Of a stretch of DNA of 64,000 nt, positions 9,045 through 18,544 are shown in pieces. Numbering within the stretch: the first letter of the stretch is position 1; every line of letters starts with the position of its first letter. Origin of the DNA: Blattamonas nauphoetae (taxonomy: Eukaryota; Preaxostyla; Oxymonadida); contig JARBJD010000281.1 in the NCBI GenBank assembly GCA_033064195.1, forward strand, positions 33,277 through 97,276. The letters are read 5' to 3'. Both the position numbers and the translations under genes were made by a program. The notes beneath the pieces are model-generated. The model worked only from the letters and a program-made list of their open reading frames with translations. It did no database searches and was not told where the DNA came from.

Positions 9045-11984
9045 CTAGTCCTCTGGTAGACCGTGATTCCCCGTCAGGGGCTGCCACCAAGCCGCGGCGA
9101 GGGTCGAGCCAGCGCCCTCGTACAGTACGGGTCTAGCGTAGTACTCGTCAGCTGTCGTGGAGCCAGGGCTCCAACCCACGTGCGCATTGAGCATTCGTAA
9201 GCTCACACGTCTCTCCAGACGCAGGTAGCTGATCGCCGCATGCTTAATCGTGTAGGGGCCGTAGTTCGAAGCCAGACCGAGTTCAGTGAGAACCATCTTG
9301 AGCTTGTCGGTGACTCTCTGCTGACTCAGTGCTTTGCCGTTCGTAAAGTCAATCCACACTTTGTCGAGTTCCGCGTAGGGAAGGTCCGCGAGCCGTGGTG
9401 TAGCTGCCATGACGTTCTGTCGGTGCTGACGAAGAGCAACGAACGGTGAGTACTCGGGAGGACCCTCGTCCCTGATGTATCGTTGGTGGTATGCTTGCTG
9501 GTTCTGCTTCTGCTTGATTGAGATGATCACGTGGTTGATGCCGCCGTCGGTCGTGGGCCTCGGCCATTCCACTCGCTTCCATTTCAATGCGAGAAGTTCT
9601 TCCCGACGACAACATGAGTATGCCAAGATCAACGCCATTGTCCTTGTCTGCTGCAGGTCTTCGTCTGAGGCCGCCGCGTCGTAGGAGTCTCTCGCCCAGG
9701 CTAGTAGCAGATTGATGTCCCACATGTCAGTATAGAAGGGTTGCGTGCTTCGAGGCTTCTTCCTTGCAATTAGTCGCTGCATTGAGCGGAGAGCTGTCTT
9801 CTCTTGAGCAAGACATGGATGAAAGAGCTGCAAGCTTGCTTTGACGTTCGTGACGAGCTGAGGTGGAGAAGTAGGAGCGTCTCTGAAACGTGCCTCGAGG
9901 TAGAGTGCAAACTCCGAAAGAATCTTCTGGATGTTGGTATCCCGATTGATCAGGAAGGGTTCTGAGTAATTTTTCTCTCCACAGAAGGACTCGAAAAGAG
10001 TCCAAGCTCGTTTCCATCTGCTCTGCGACTTGTATCGCCCTTCTTCCAACTGGATCAGGGCCTCCTCCCAATTGTCCGCCTTGCAGAGTCTCCTGAAGAA
10101 CGGAGAGGGAGGATCGCCGATCACTCGAGGAGAGTGGCTAGTATCTGCCCCGGAGGGAGTTTCAGATCTTCGAGTAGAGTGTCGAGAGCCGCCATCTGGG
10201 TGTACTCCCCCAATTCCATCTGCTTGCAGTTCAGTTGACCAAGAAGAGTTGACCAAGGTTGGCCCTTCCACGAAGGGGTGATCAGGACAGACCGCCGAGG
10301 CCTCTGAGTGAGCAGCTTCCTCACTACCTTCACGATCAGGAGAATGGGAGGGTGAATCAGAAGATCTGTCATCTCTGACCAATTTAGGAACATCACCCCC
10401 CTTCCAGCTCCTGCGTCTTCCTCGGAGAGAGAGAAGAACGCTTCGCATTGTCTGTTCTTGGCGCTCGCGAACATGTCCGTCCGTGGAACGAAGTTCCATT
10501 CGACTCTGAGTTTTTCCATTGCTTGTGGGAGAAGATGATATTCGCCATGAGGCGGGAGGCGAGATAGCGCGTCCGAGATCCCGTTCGCTTTGCCTGGGAG
10601 ATGATGGATTGAAGAGAGGCGGAAATTGAGGCGTTTGAATGTTTCCAGTACAGTTCTGGTAATGTGTAGGAGTGGCTGGCCGGCTCGTTGTCTTCGAAGA
10701 TTGTGGACTGTCGCAGTGTTGTCCGAGAGGAAGGAGACGGATTCGACTTGGGCTGACCTGAGATGAGGAGTCGCTGCGAGGAGGGCCTGACGAACAGCGG
10801 CTGTCTCTTTCCAGTTGCTTGTCTGGCTGCGATCCTTGTCGCCCCAGAGACCGTGGAAGTAGACAGTTGAGCCATTCATCTGGAGAACCGCGCCCCAGCC
10901 CGTGGGACTGGCGTCCGTTGTAATCAGGGCTTGTGCTTCGGTTGGCCTGAAGGAGAGCGGTAGGTTGTGTTTCAGTCTCCGTTTCCAGAATTGTGTCTCT
11001 CCCAAGAGTTGGGGATTCAGTTGAACTCGTCCCCTCCAACCGTACCTCCTGACCGCAGTCGAGAGAAAGGAGTGGTGCCGTCTGAGATACAGGCTCGTCT
11101 CCGGAATTGAGATCCGCAAGAAGTTGAGGGAGCCGATTAAGCCCGCAAGGCGTTTGACTGGGGTCTCCTCTCTGTTCAGGCACAGCTTCGTGTGCGATTT
11201 GAGGTTGCTGCGAATGTTCCTGCGTCTCGAATCTGTCAGTCTGACCGTCTGCGTTGAAGAGTTGATCGCCCAACCCAAGAATTCCACCTCTTGGCTGGGC
11301 TGGAGTCGGCATTTGCTCTCTGATATCACAAACCCAAGCTCGCGGAGTCTGCTGACTGCCCGTTCTGTCTTCGTGCTGGCCTCTTCCTTGGTATCGCTGA
11401 TCAAGAGCAGGTCGTCCAAATAGAAGACGATTGAGATATTCAGCTCCGTTCGGAGCGCTTTGACTGCCAGCTTCATTGTATCTGAGAAGGTGTGAGGCGC
11501 TGTTGCCAGGCCGAAGGGGAGGGCGTTGAATTGGTATGTCTTGCCCTGAAACTGGAAACAGAGGTACTTCCTTAGCGGTTCGGCGAGGTGTATGTGAAGA
11601 TAGGCAGACTGGATGTCCACCGTGGTCAGCCAAGCTCCCTCCTTGATCAACGGGAAGGCCGATTGTACACTCTCCATCTTGAAGTGTGACGTCCGGATCT
11701 CTCGGTTTAGTCTGGAAGCATCGATGATCTTGCGATGCTTCCCTCCCTTCTTTCCGACCAAGAAGGTCGGAAGAATGAGGACTGCCGCTGAGGGAGGTAT
11801 CTCCGAAACTGCCCCGATCTTCACCTCCTCTGCGAGTAGCTGAGCATAAATTTCCATCTGTTGAGGGCTGCCGTGGAATGGGAGGGCCGGTTTGAGTTGC
11901 CGGAGTCGGTCGGGCGACTCCGGTTCCTTCCATTCCCAGCAGGCGCCGGATGCTATTAAAGTCTTCCCACCAATACTCTCCCAC
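9045..11984 (-). CDS. Tyrosine recombinase of the DIRS-like element (overlaps RT frame)
   Basis: The recognisable recombinase occupies about 10150-9045 (C-terminal 360 residues): a SAM-like helical N-part (KSQSRWKRAWTLFESFC), then the catalytic region with RREELLALKW (first Arg), TIKHAAISYLRL, then NAHVGW (His) and DEYYAR (nucleophilic Tyr). It integrates the circular cDNA. The usual HxxR box is changed to Y-T-I-K here, with His next to Lys; Lys for Arg may be tolerated in this group. The same frame remains open upstream to 11984, right through the RT region, which is read in another frame; I expect the real start to be well downstream of 11984, near 10.3-10.5 kb. Ends with TAG at 9045-9047. 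Confidence 0.85.
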   Translation of the reverse strand: MGEYWWEDFNSIRRLLGMEGTGVARPTPATQTGPPIPRQPSTDGNLCSATRRGGEDRGSFGDTSLSGSPHSSDLLGRKEGREASQDHRCFQTKPRDPDVTLQDGECTIGLPVDQGGSLADHGGHPVCLSSHTPRRTAKEVPLFPVSGQDIPIQRPPLRPGNSASHLLRYNEAGSQSAPNGAEYLNRLLFGRPALDQRYQGRGQHEDRTGSQQTPRAWVCDIREQMPTPAQPRGGILGLGDQLFNADGQTDRFETQEHSQQPQIAHEAVPEQRGDPSQTPCGLNRLPQLLADLNSGDEPVSQTAPLLSLDCGQEVRLEGTSSTESPTLGRDTILETETETQPTALLQANRSTSPDYNGRQSHGLGRGSPDEWLNCLLPRSLGRQGSQPDKQLERDSRCSSGPPRSDSSSQVSPSRIRLLPLGQHCDSPQSSKTTSRPATPTHYQNCTGNIQTPQFPPLFNPSSPRQSERDLGRAISPPASWRISSSPTSNGKTQSRMELRSTDGHVRERQEQTMRSVLLSLRGRRRSWKGGDVPKLVRDDRSSDSPSHSPDREGSEEAAHSEASAVCPDHPFVEGPTLVNSSWSTELQADGIGGVHPDGGSRHSTRRSETPSGADTSHSPRVIGDPPSPFFRRLCKADNWEEALIQLEEGRYKSQSRWKRAWTLFESFCGEKNYSEPFLINRDTNIQKILSEFALYLEARFRDAPTSPPQLVTNVKASLQLFHPCLAQEKTALRSMQRLIARKKPRSTQPFYTDMWDINLLLAWARDSYDAAASDEDLQQTRTMALILAYSCCRREELLALKWKRVEWPRPTTDGGINHVIISIKQKQNQQAYHQRYIRDEGPPEYSPFVALRQHRQNVMAATPRLADLPYAELDKVWIDFTNGKALSQQRVTDKLKMVLTELGLASNYGPYTIKHAAISYLRLERRVSLRMLNAHVGWSPGSTTADEYYARPVLYEGAGSTLAAAWWQPLTGNHGLPED
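10121..11857 (-). CDS. Reverse transcriptase / RNase H of the DIRS-like element
   Basis: 578 codons from the first ATG; the frame is open upstream to about 12060, inside the end of gag, with pre-RT-like sequence (GRLSDRLPLWESIGGK), so translation may depend on frameshifting from Gag. RT motifs in order: VGKKGGKHRKIIDAS; TTVDIQSAYLHIHL (catalytic Asp); FQFNALPFGLATAPHTF-type block; FYLDDLLLIS (catalytic YLDD). RNase H follows: TTDASPTGWGAVL, KETAAVRQALL, FLSDNTA, and a final SDALSR. After that comes the segment common to DIRS elements between RNase H and recombinase (DMFASAKNRQ ... VLITPSWKGQPW). Ends with TGA at 10121-10123. Confidence 0.93.
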   Translation of the reverse strand: MEIYAQLLAEEVKIGAVSEIPPSAAVLILPTFLVGKKGGKHRKIIDASRLNREIRTSHFKMESVQSAFPLIKEGAWLTTVDIQSAYLHIHLAEPLRKYLCFQFQGKTYQFNALPFGLATAPHTFSDTMKLAVKALRTELNISIVFYLDDLLLISDTKEEASTKTERAVSRLRELGFVISESKCRLQPSQEVEFLGWAINSSTQTVRLTDSRRRNIRSNLKSHTKLCLNREETPVKRLAGLIGSLNFLRISIPETSLYLRRHHSFLSTAVRRYGWRGRVQLNPQLLGETQFWKRRLKHNLPLSFRPTEAQALITTDASPTGWGAVLQMNGSTVYFHGLWGDKDRSQTSNWKETAAVRQALLAATPHLRSAQVESVSFLSDNTATVHNLRRQRAGQPLLHITRTVLETFKRLNFRLSSIHHLPGKANGISDALSRLPPHGEYHLLPQAMEKLRVEWNFVPRTDMFASAKNRQCEAFFSLSEEDAGAGRGVMFLNWSEMTDLLIHPPILLIVKVVRKLLTQRPRRSVLITPSWKGQPWSTLLGQLNCKQMELGEYTQMAALDTLLEDLKLPPGQILATLLE

Positions 11985-12030
11985 AGTGGGAGCCTGTCTG
12001 ACAGTCTCCCAGTTATCTTCGTGTCCGCGA

Positions 12031-13230
12031 CTAGTTGCCCCCGAACCTGCCGTTCCTGTTGTTCGGGTTCCGACCGTTGTATTTTCCGGGGGGACGGCGG
12101 AACCCCCCTCTGGTTGAGAAACTGGACCCAGTGTTCAAATGCGCGACAACTGTTGGGGCGACCATCTGTGTCGCATGATCCAGGTTCGTGGCGGCGAGTT
12201 GGAATGGTTGTGGAGGTGCTACGAGGAGATTTTCTGCCACCTCCGCCGGTCGCGGAATATCCATTGCTGTAGCCATTGCTCTGAGGTCTGATTGGAATAC
12301 ATAGCGAGCGTGGTGGGAGCGGGATGCTGCGTCTGCTGTGTTTAGCATCACGTCAAGGATCTTGGGAAGGATCGCTGAGTTTCCGAGTCTGGACACTGCT
12401 TGGTAAACATCGCCCAAGAGAGCGACGGAAACAAGAGCTGACTGCGTTGCCATCTTCAATAAATGATCTTGTAGGCCATGTGGGTCTGTAACAGGTGAGA
12501 TTGTAGCTGCAAATTGGGCTTGTACGCCGAGGATCGTCTGCCATCGTTGCGAATCCCTGAACAGCTCGTCACGCAGCTGCGGGGCTAAAATAACATTTGT
12601 CCAGTCTCCGGTGAATTTTGGGTGCCTTCTCTTTAACTTCTGTTTGAATAAACGAGCTGGGTCTGGGGACGGGTGATAGTCTGAAGACGTGGTGTCGAAA
12701 TCGTAATACGATGAGGAGTCCGATGGTATTGTGATTGTCGGTATTGGCTTGCTGCTTGCTTTCTCAGCCTTCTTTCTTCGTTTCGCTTCCGCGTTGAGCT
12801 GGGCGATGGCGAAATCTCGCGCTTTCGCCCTTCTTGTTTTCTTGCGTCTACTGCGCTCGCCCGAAGAATTGCCGCGAGAAGGTGATCGAATATGATGCGG
12901 GGATGTCAGGTCTTCGACAGATGACTCTGAAGATGAATCTGAAGACGAATCTGTGTCTGATTCTGATCGCGCTTCCGGGCGTTGCCGCTTCACCTTCTTG
13001 ATTGGGCTCAAAGGCTGCTGGAGGGGGGCAGCTGTCTGAGCCTGCTGAAGCGTCGGTGAGATGACCAAAGCCGGTTGAGGTGGTTGAATGTCCTCTTTCC
13101 TGTCAGCGGAAACGATCGATGGATGCGCTTCCACTAATCCCGAATATATGAGATCGATCACGTCCCGAGGAATAGAAGGCAACGGGGCGGACGAAGAAGG
13201 TATTGAATTCTCAGAAGTGTTATCTGACAT
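12031..13230 (-). CDS. Gag-like protein of the DIRS-like element
   Basis: 399 codons, ATG at 13230, TAG at 12031-12033. N-terminal third is Ser/Pro-rich and acidic, followed by a highly basic Arg/Ser tract (residues about 85-160, including RSPSRGNSSGERSRRKKT), a helical core with Leu/Ala-rich segments (residues about 205-360), and a Gly/Arg/Asn-rich tail (GGFRRPPGKYNGRNPNNR) that can bind nucleic acid. No CCHC zinc knuckle, as usual for DIRS Gag. Start lies just inside the right terminal repeat. It overlaps the RT frame at its 3' end. Confidence 0.75.
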   Translation of the reverse strand: MSDNTSENSIPSSSAPLPSIPRDVIDLIYSGLVEAHPSIVSADRKEDIQPPQPALVISPTLQQAQTAAPLQQPLSPIKKVKRQRPEARSESDTDSSSDSSSESSVEDLTSPHHIRSPSRGNSSGERSRRKKTRRAKARDFAIAQLNAEAKRRKKAEKASSKPIPTITIPSDSSSYYDFDTTSSDYHPSPDPARLFKQKLKRRHPKFTGDWTNVILAPQLRDELFRDSQRWQTILGVQAQFAATISPVTDPHGLQDHLLKMATQSALVSVALLGDVYQAVSRLGNSAILPKILDVMLNTADAASRSHHARYVFQSDLRAMATAMDIPRPAEVAENLLVAPPQPFQLAATNLDHATQMVAPTVVAHLNTGSSFSTRGGFRRPPGKYNGRNPNNRNGRFGGN

Positions 13231-13236
13231 AAGATC

Positions 13237-13317
13237 AATTTAGACCGAAGCCCATTACAGACCACATCTCGCTGGAAGGAACCGAGGTTTGGGATGCACC
13301 TACCGGAGGGGCGGTGC
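13237..13317. repeat. Right inverted terminal repeat of DIRS-like element
   Basis: The inner 54 bases match the left repeat in inverted orientation; the outer 27 bases (ending GGAGGGGCGGTGC) are unique to this end and reappear, inverted, in the internal complementary region. Contains AACCGAGGTT at 13280-13289 in the same orientation as in the left repeat. Confidence 0.88.
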
Positions 13318-15264
13318 TCCTCACCCTCCACTCCACTTGTCGCAATGAACGAGGAAGGATTCATGTCCGTGAAGATTGTTGTGGTTCGTGACCAGCAGAA
13401 TCGAACGAAGGAGTTGTTCTGCATGTCAGCAGGAACAACTCGCTTCTCCCACTCTCGTTTCTCTTCCATTGATGGTTCGACTGCGTTGATTGTTGTGTCA
13501 GGAAGTGGATCAATGTTCCTATCTGACACTGTCTTCTTGAACATCTCTCGCTCTCACACAGAATCTGTCAGTGGATCAGTGCAAAGTGGGAGTTGTGTGG
13601 AGGCAAACACGAGTGGCTTGATCTCGATCACATTCTGCAAAGTTGGAGGATGCTCATCGAATGGTCGAGCAGGAGCGATTGACATTGTGTGGAACGACAC
13701 AACGAGCCGAGTTGAAATTGAAGGATGCCAATTTGATGAAAACTCGGCGCGATCAGAACTAAACAAGGAAGCGAAGGGAGACGATGTTGTTCTGAAAGGA
13801 TTCTCAAACGGGCGACTCACCATCAATTTCACAGCGATTGAGTCCTTCTCCACACTCCCATTCCTAATCAATGATTCCCATCCACACGTTCCACCACCTC
13901 ACACTCTCCACTTTTCACAGAAAGGGTTCGACATGCCCCTCGCTTGGTCCTCTCCAAACAGGCTCTGCGAAACTCGCCTGTCTGAACTCACACTCCAATT
14001 CCTCCTCGGCTCTCGTCTCCACAACAATGTCCACACTGCCATTTTCACCGAGGTCAAGCACAACGAAACGATGATTCCATTCTCTCTCAAAAACGCGTCC
14101 GTCAATGTTTATCTGAGAACTGGATCGCAAGTCATCGTTACGCAACCCAACAACGAGATATTCGGGACTCTTCTCAACTCATCACTTGAACTTAGATCTC
14201 TCAACCTTTCATTTTCAGAGCTCAAAAACACATCTTTCTCCATCGATCAAGATTCGTCGATTTCACTGAGGGAAGTTGACATCACTTTCATCAAGAAAAC
14301 ACTCACCCATCCTTTCATCAATTCGACAGGGCGATCCACACTCTTCTGGGTTGTCGACATCGACACCGGTCTCACTCTGAAAAATACCTCTTTTGTGCGA
14401 CATGTTCGACAGGCGAATGAAGGATCATTCATTTGGGACGGCACCCCATTGACATCTGTTTCACTCACGACTCAGCCATTTCTTCATCTCGAAGGAATGA
14501 ACATTCTTCACATCGAACAAGATTCTTTTTCAAAAATCACGAACATCAACTCGTCGTGCGATGGAAGTTTTCTGTTCGCAAAACAGTCAAATGTTACCAT
14601 ATCAACTCTGACAGTCTCGTCGTGCTCGGCACAACGCGGCGGTTTCGCATTCTGCCGTTTGTGCAACGTGACAATCGTGAAGTCTGATTTCACTTCATGT
14701 TCAGCACAGCACGGCGGAGTGATCTTTGTGGAACTCGACAGTGTCTGTCGACTCTCGTCAGATTACACATTAAGCACTTACTCACTCTTCACAAACTGTA
14801 AAGCAAACACGAAGGATGAGAATGGAGTGGCAGTCGGGAGAGGAGGAGCGATTTTTGTGAAAGGAACAACAACTGCGGAGACTCCAGTCAATCTGACACG
14901 TATTTTATTTGAAAAGAACTCGGCAGTGTTCGGAAATGATGTTTTTGTTGAGAACTCTGTTCTGGGAAACCAAGGACCTGATCGTCTGAAGGGATGCAAA
15001 GGGGAATCCCGGAGTGATTGGCCTCACCTCGAAATCGAAGGCATCACAAAAGAAGAAAACGAAGTTGAATGACCACAACTGCCGATTTTCAGTCTCAGAA
15101 TGCAGAACTCTTCCATTTGCATTCCGATATCTAGACACTCTCTATCCAAACGACACTGTGTATCTCCATTCTGCTTTTCTGAATGGCAATTTCACCTTTG
15201 ATTCAATGTCTTTCGAAGACGAAAACCTGTTGCTCAGAGGGCAAATCAAAGCTGAGCTGAACAG
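13318..15264 (+). pseudogene. Gene A part 2: beta-helix-like ectodomain
   Basis: Continues gene A in frame directly after the DIRS-like element (first codons Ser-Ser-Pro-Ser-Thr-Pro). About 585 residues of repeated strand-turn units, many with 'GG.if' and Cys pairs (CSAQRGGFAFCRLC; TSCSAQHGGVIFVE; GRGGAIFVKG), then an acidic stretch. A one-base frameshift at about 15055 moves the coding frame into one reading DHNCRFSVSECRTLPFAFRY, a Cys-rich link that starts a new ectodomain block in this type of receptor. The frame then reaches the TIR element at 15265. N-glycosylation sequons are frequent, in keeping with an extracellular domain. Confidence 0.65.
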
Positions 15265-16367
15265 TGCGAATCCACGATGACTACGCACTTTTGAGTTTCG
15301 TGATAATATGAAAACCATAAAAGTTATTTGTCTTTGTGATCAATTATCATGTCATCTTTTTCCTGTTTTCGAATCCAGGAGCGTGAAACATGTCATTTTT
15401 TCTTTGAGCTGACAATACGTTCTTGATAGTGAGATGATGGTTATGTGAGAGGGAGATATCTGAGAGAGTTCCTGTTTTGATTCGCGAATATGAACTAGAA
15501 AGATCAATAACCGTTTGATCGAGATATCCGCTCCTTTTGTCTCCTGGCAAAACAGCACTTTTCATGTGTCTCACACGCTTGTCTAAATGATCTTCATCGA
15601 ATAAAGTGCTGTTTTCTGACAGAAAGACTTGCAGAGTCGTCTCAAATAATAACCAATTTCAACTACAGTTGTCCGCTGATGAAAATAGAGTGATAGAATG
15701 GTAAGATGTGACTATAGAATCTATAAACGATGAATTGAGTGGATGTAACTTGAAAAAGAACGGCAGACTCACGAAGTTTCGTCCAGTTGAGAAAAGAAGG
15801 GATATGTGGTGATTCGTCTGTATCTCTTCAGATTGACTCCATCCATTCTCAGACAAAATACTCCAAATGATAAGTTTCGTTGAAAGCACATTAACGCGTT
15901 CCATTATGTACTTCGAATGGAATTTGGCGAAGAAATGGCATGATTTTGAATAGGCAGTTTGGATGTGCGAATTTTGCAGAAGAATGTGTGAGATGAATTG
16001 AAAACATAGAAAAGATGCTGGATTGTGTTGTCATAGTATCAATTGTTGGGCATAAGGAGGTAATTTAGACATCGACTTTCATCCAACACGTTTCACAACG
16101 AGAAAGGCTGTTTTGATGAGATCTTTTGATCTGAAGGGGACATATTAGAACTTTCTGAATGAGAATCGAGTTGACATGTGGAGAACTGTTTCTCAAAAGT
16201 GTTTTCTGTCATGATGAAATTTCAGAAATGGGCGAGAGAATGTTCAGGAACAAGGAACGAAATGGCAAAATAAAGGTGTGAGACGTGATCTCCTCATCAT
16301 TATCTTTGTCTTGACTCAGTCTGGGGTTAATTTGACGATAGTGCGAAGTCATCGTGGATTCGCACAA
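15265..16367. mobile_element. TIR element of 1.1 kb in gene A
   Basis: The ends are inverted copies, TGCGAATCCACGATGACT followed by A/TCGCAC. The flanks read CTGAACAG (15257-15264) and CTCAACAG (16368-16375), an 8 bp duplication with one mismatch. The interior has no recognisable gene, only AT-rich sequence with scattered short frames. It sits between the Cys-rich link of gene A and the next ectodomain block. Confidence 0.7.
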
Positions 16368-17968
16368 CTCAACAGTTCCACCAGCGTCGAGCATGTTCAC
16401 AGTTGGGAAGGACACTCGTCTCGCAATCAACTCCTTCGATTTCATCCATAAATCCAACCATACACTCGTGTCTGTGAATAACCGTGAGAGCTGGTTGGAG
16501 ATGGTTGGTTGTGAAGTGATCTTCCAACCAGGGACTTACTCTCGGTCTCTCATCTCGTCGGTTGGAAGTGGACTCTGTCTTGAATCTTTTGACTTCAACA
16601 TTGGATTCCAGTCAACACGAATTTCTTTCACTGTCCCGCTGATATCATTTCGCCCAACACCCTCACAAGAAGGAGGACTCGGATCAGCCCCTTTCAAAAT
16701 GACACGCAGCCAATTCGATAATCTAAATCTCTTCGAAGCATCGATCATCATCGTCGAGACTTCGGGCAACATCACATTCCAGAATTCAAATTTCACACGA
16801 CTTCAGACCGATTTGGATGAGGGGAAATGTCTCTCTTTGAAAGGCAACAATTTCAAACAACAAATCCTTCCTGAGAATTGGGTGAGAAGCTATTCGAAGG
16901 ACGAACTCGCCGCACATCTCGGCGAAGACACGTCTCTCGCTGATGAGCACAAGTGGAGAAGAGGATCGCTTGTGTACTGGCTATTCTCGCCTTCTGATGG
17001 AATTATTGTGAATGTCAGTGATTCAACTGCAGTCGATCATCCGAATTGTGGATCAACCGAGTTTGTGTGCACAACACTCGACTCAGCATTAGAATCAGCC
17101 TCTCTCAACACTCTCGACGTGATCATTCTCTTGTCGCCTTCCTCGCTGGAAAGAACGATGACAGTGGCTGGAACTCGAACAGTTCGATCATCAGACACAA
17201 CTCAACGAGAGGTCACTGTCACTCTCGATTCTTCTGTCGCAGTTGATGGAGGGGCTCTCTCCTTCCTCGCCATTCAGTTCACGTGGCTGGGTCGCTCTTC
17301 GTCGTTGAATCGGGTTCTCTCTCGCTTGACTCATGCTCGCTGTCGTCGTTCACACTCGACTCGTCTCCGCTGATCTCTCACGTGGCTGGGTCGCTCTCGC
17401 TGATGTCATGTGAGTTGAGTTCGATTGATCGCTTGTCTGGAAAAGGATCGATTATGTCGACGGATCTGAAAAGTGGGATGGAATTGACAATTGATGGAGT
17501 AAACTTATCGTCGCTGACTTGTTCGTCAGAATCGCCTGCTGTTCTGCTGAATTTATCGTCGCCCACACCTTCCTCCCAGTTCCCTCCCTTCTCTCTGACC
17601 AATCTGAGATTCGATGGAACAGAAGGGCAAGAGGCGACCGCTCGTTTTGTTGAGATTGTTGGTAGGAACATATCGAGCTTCATTTCTGAGGGAGACACAC
17701 GATTCGAAGGATCTTATTCGAACGAGTCGAATGAGAACCATCTCTGGAGCACAGACGAAGACTTACACTTGTCAACCTCGCTGCTGTTCTATCTTCTGAA
17801 GCAAGAAGGTCCAGTGAGAGTTGAGCGAGGAGGGTACGACATGGACAGATGTGGATACAGAAATGTGTGGTGCGGCTCAGTTGAGCGAGCGATTTCAAGA
17901 ACGACTGACCGTGTACTGTCCGAAATTGTGATTTTAGGAGATTCTGATTTGTCATTGGCAGTTTCACT
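16368..17968 (+). pseudogene. Gene A part 3: beta-helix-like ectodomain with a frameshift near 17280
   Basis: Resumes with an Asn/Ser/Thr-rich segment (SMFTVGKDTRLAINSFDF) followed by ectodomain repeats. Around 17040-17290 comes a repeat-boundary motif (CGSTEFVCTTLDSALESA) that recurs at about 17850 (CGYRNVWCGSVERAISR) and, in part 2, as SVSECRTLPFAFRYL; it seems to mark the start of each large ectodomain block. The frame shifts at about 17280, between AIQF and AGSLFVVESG. The part ends with DLSLAVSL, where the 576 bp MITE interrupts it. Confidence 0.65.
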
Positions 17969-18544
17969 GGCATGGGTCCATTGTGTCTGGTGGTTTTGAA
18001 AAGAGTCTGGCTCAACGGGTTCAATGTGTCTGGCGGTAGATTTCTGAAGAAATCTGGAAGGTATCACAATATAGTTTTCATATATGGTAGTGATGGGATT
18101 CATAGAGAGGGTGTCGAAGGGACAGAACCACATAAAAGTCATGGAATGATGAAATTCGTCCTGTCAATGGTGATCTGAAAAAACCCCAGGTTTTGACTTT
18201 ATGGATGGTGATTTTGAAAAATCATATGTTTATCACATAATAATGTTCAAAACAGACAATAATCGAAATATAGTGAACCTACAAGTCCAATGAAGTGATA
18301 GTTATTAAGGATTTCGAATCGGAGCCTCACATTCTTGAAGGGCAGATCCTCCCTTGACTGCTCCGCCTGTAGCAACAGTTGGGAAAATAGATGCCAAGAA
18401 TGTTATCAATCGATTGTGTATGTTCCAACCCTCAGATGCTCGACTTTTGGAGGTATCTCACCACCAGACACACTGGACCACCGCCAGACATATCGGACCA
18501 CCACCAGATACAATGGACTTCGCCAGACACACTGGACCCATGCC
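17969..18544. mobile_element. 576 bp MITE in gene A with 8 bp duplication GTTTCACT
   Basis: Ends are inverted copies starting GGCATGGGTCCA. Perfect GTTTCACT duplications stand at 17961-17968 and 18545-18552. Subterminal CCAGACACACTGGACCA-like repeats fill both ends. Removing the element with one duplication (584 bp) joins the gene A codons in frame (Val-Ser-Leu-Ser-Asn). The interior has no gene. Same GGCATG start as the 9.2 kb element at 36537, which also has an 8 bp duplication. Confidence 0.9.

Larger units (their letters stand above)
8566..13317 (-). mobile_element. Complete DIRS-like tyrosine-recombinase retroelement inserted in gene A
   Basis: 4752 bp. It has split inverted terminal repeats (8566-8626 and 13237-13317), an internal complementary region (8878-8951) that equals the two termini joined end to end, and three coding regions on the - strand: Gag-like, RT/RNase H, and tyrosine recombinase. 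No target-site duplication is expected for this class and none is needed. Its removal joins codons ending at 8565 and starting at 13318 in the same frame (Ile-Ile-Pro / Ser-Ser-Pro). The interior is richer in G+C than the flanks. It is close to intact: Gag, RT and recombinase frames have no internal stops, so it may be recently active. Confidence 0.92.

Noticed and set aside
8655-9136. Short frames at the left end of the DIRS-like element as host exons
   Set aside because: They lie within the terminal repeat and internal complementary region, whose sequence is explained by element structure.
10300-11984. N-terminal half of the long recombinase frame as a separate functional domain
   Set aside because: It is read over the RT gene in another frame, has biased Ser/Pro/Arg/Gln composition and no domain; most likely a by-product of RT codon usage.
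7042-15072. Alternative genetic code with TAA/TAG as Gln
   Set aside because: TAA or TAG end several well-formed reading frames here (for example at 59289, 61064, 58840, 12031), so the standard code is simpler; one in-frame TAA is not enough.
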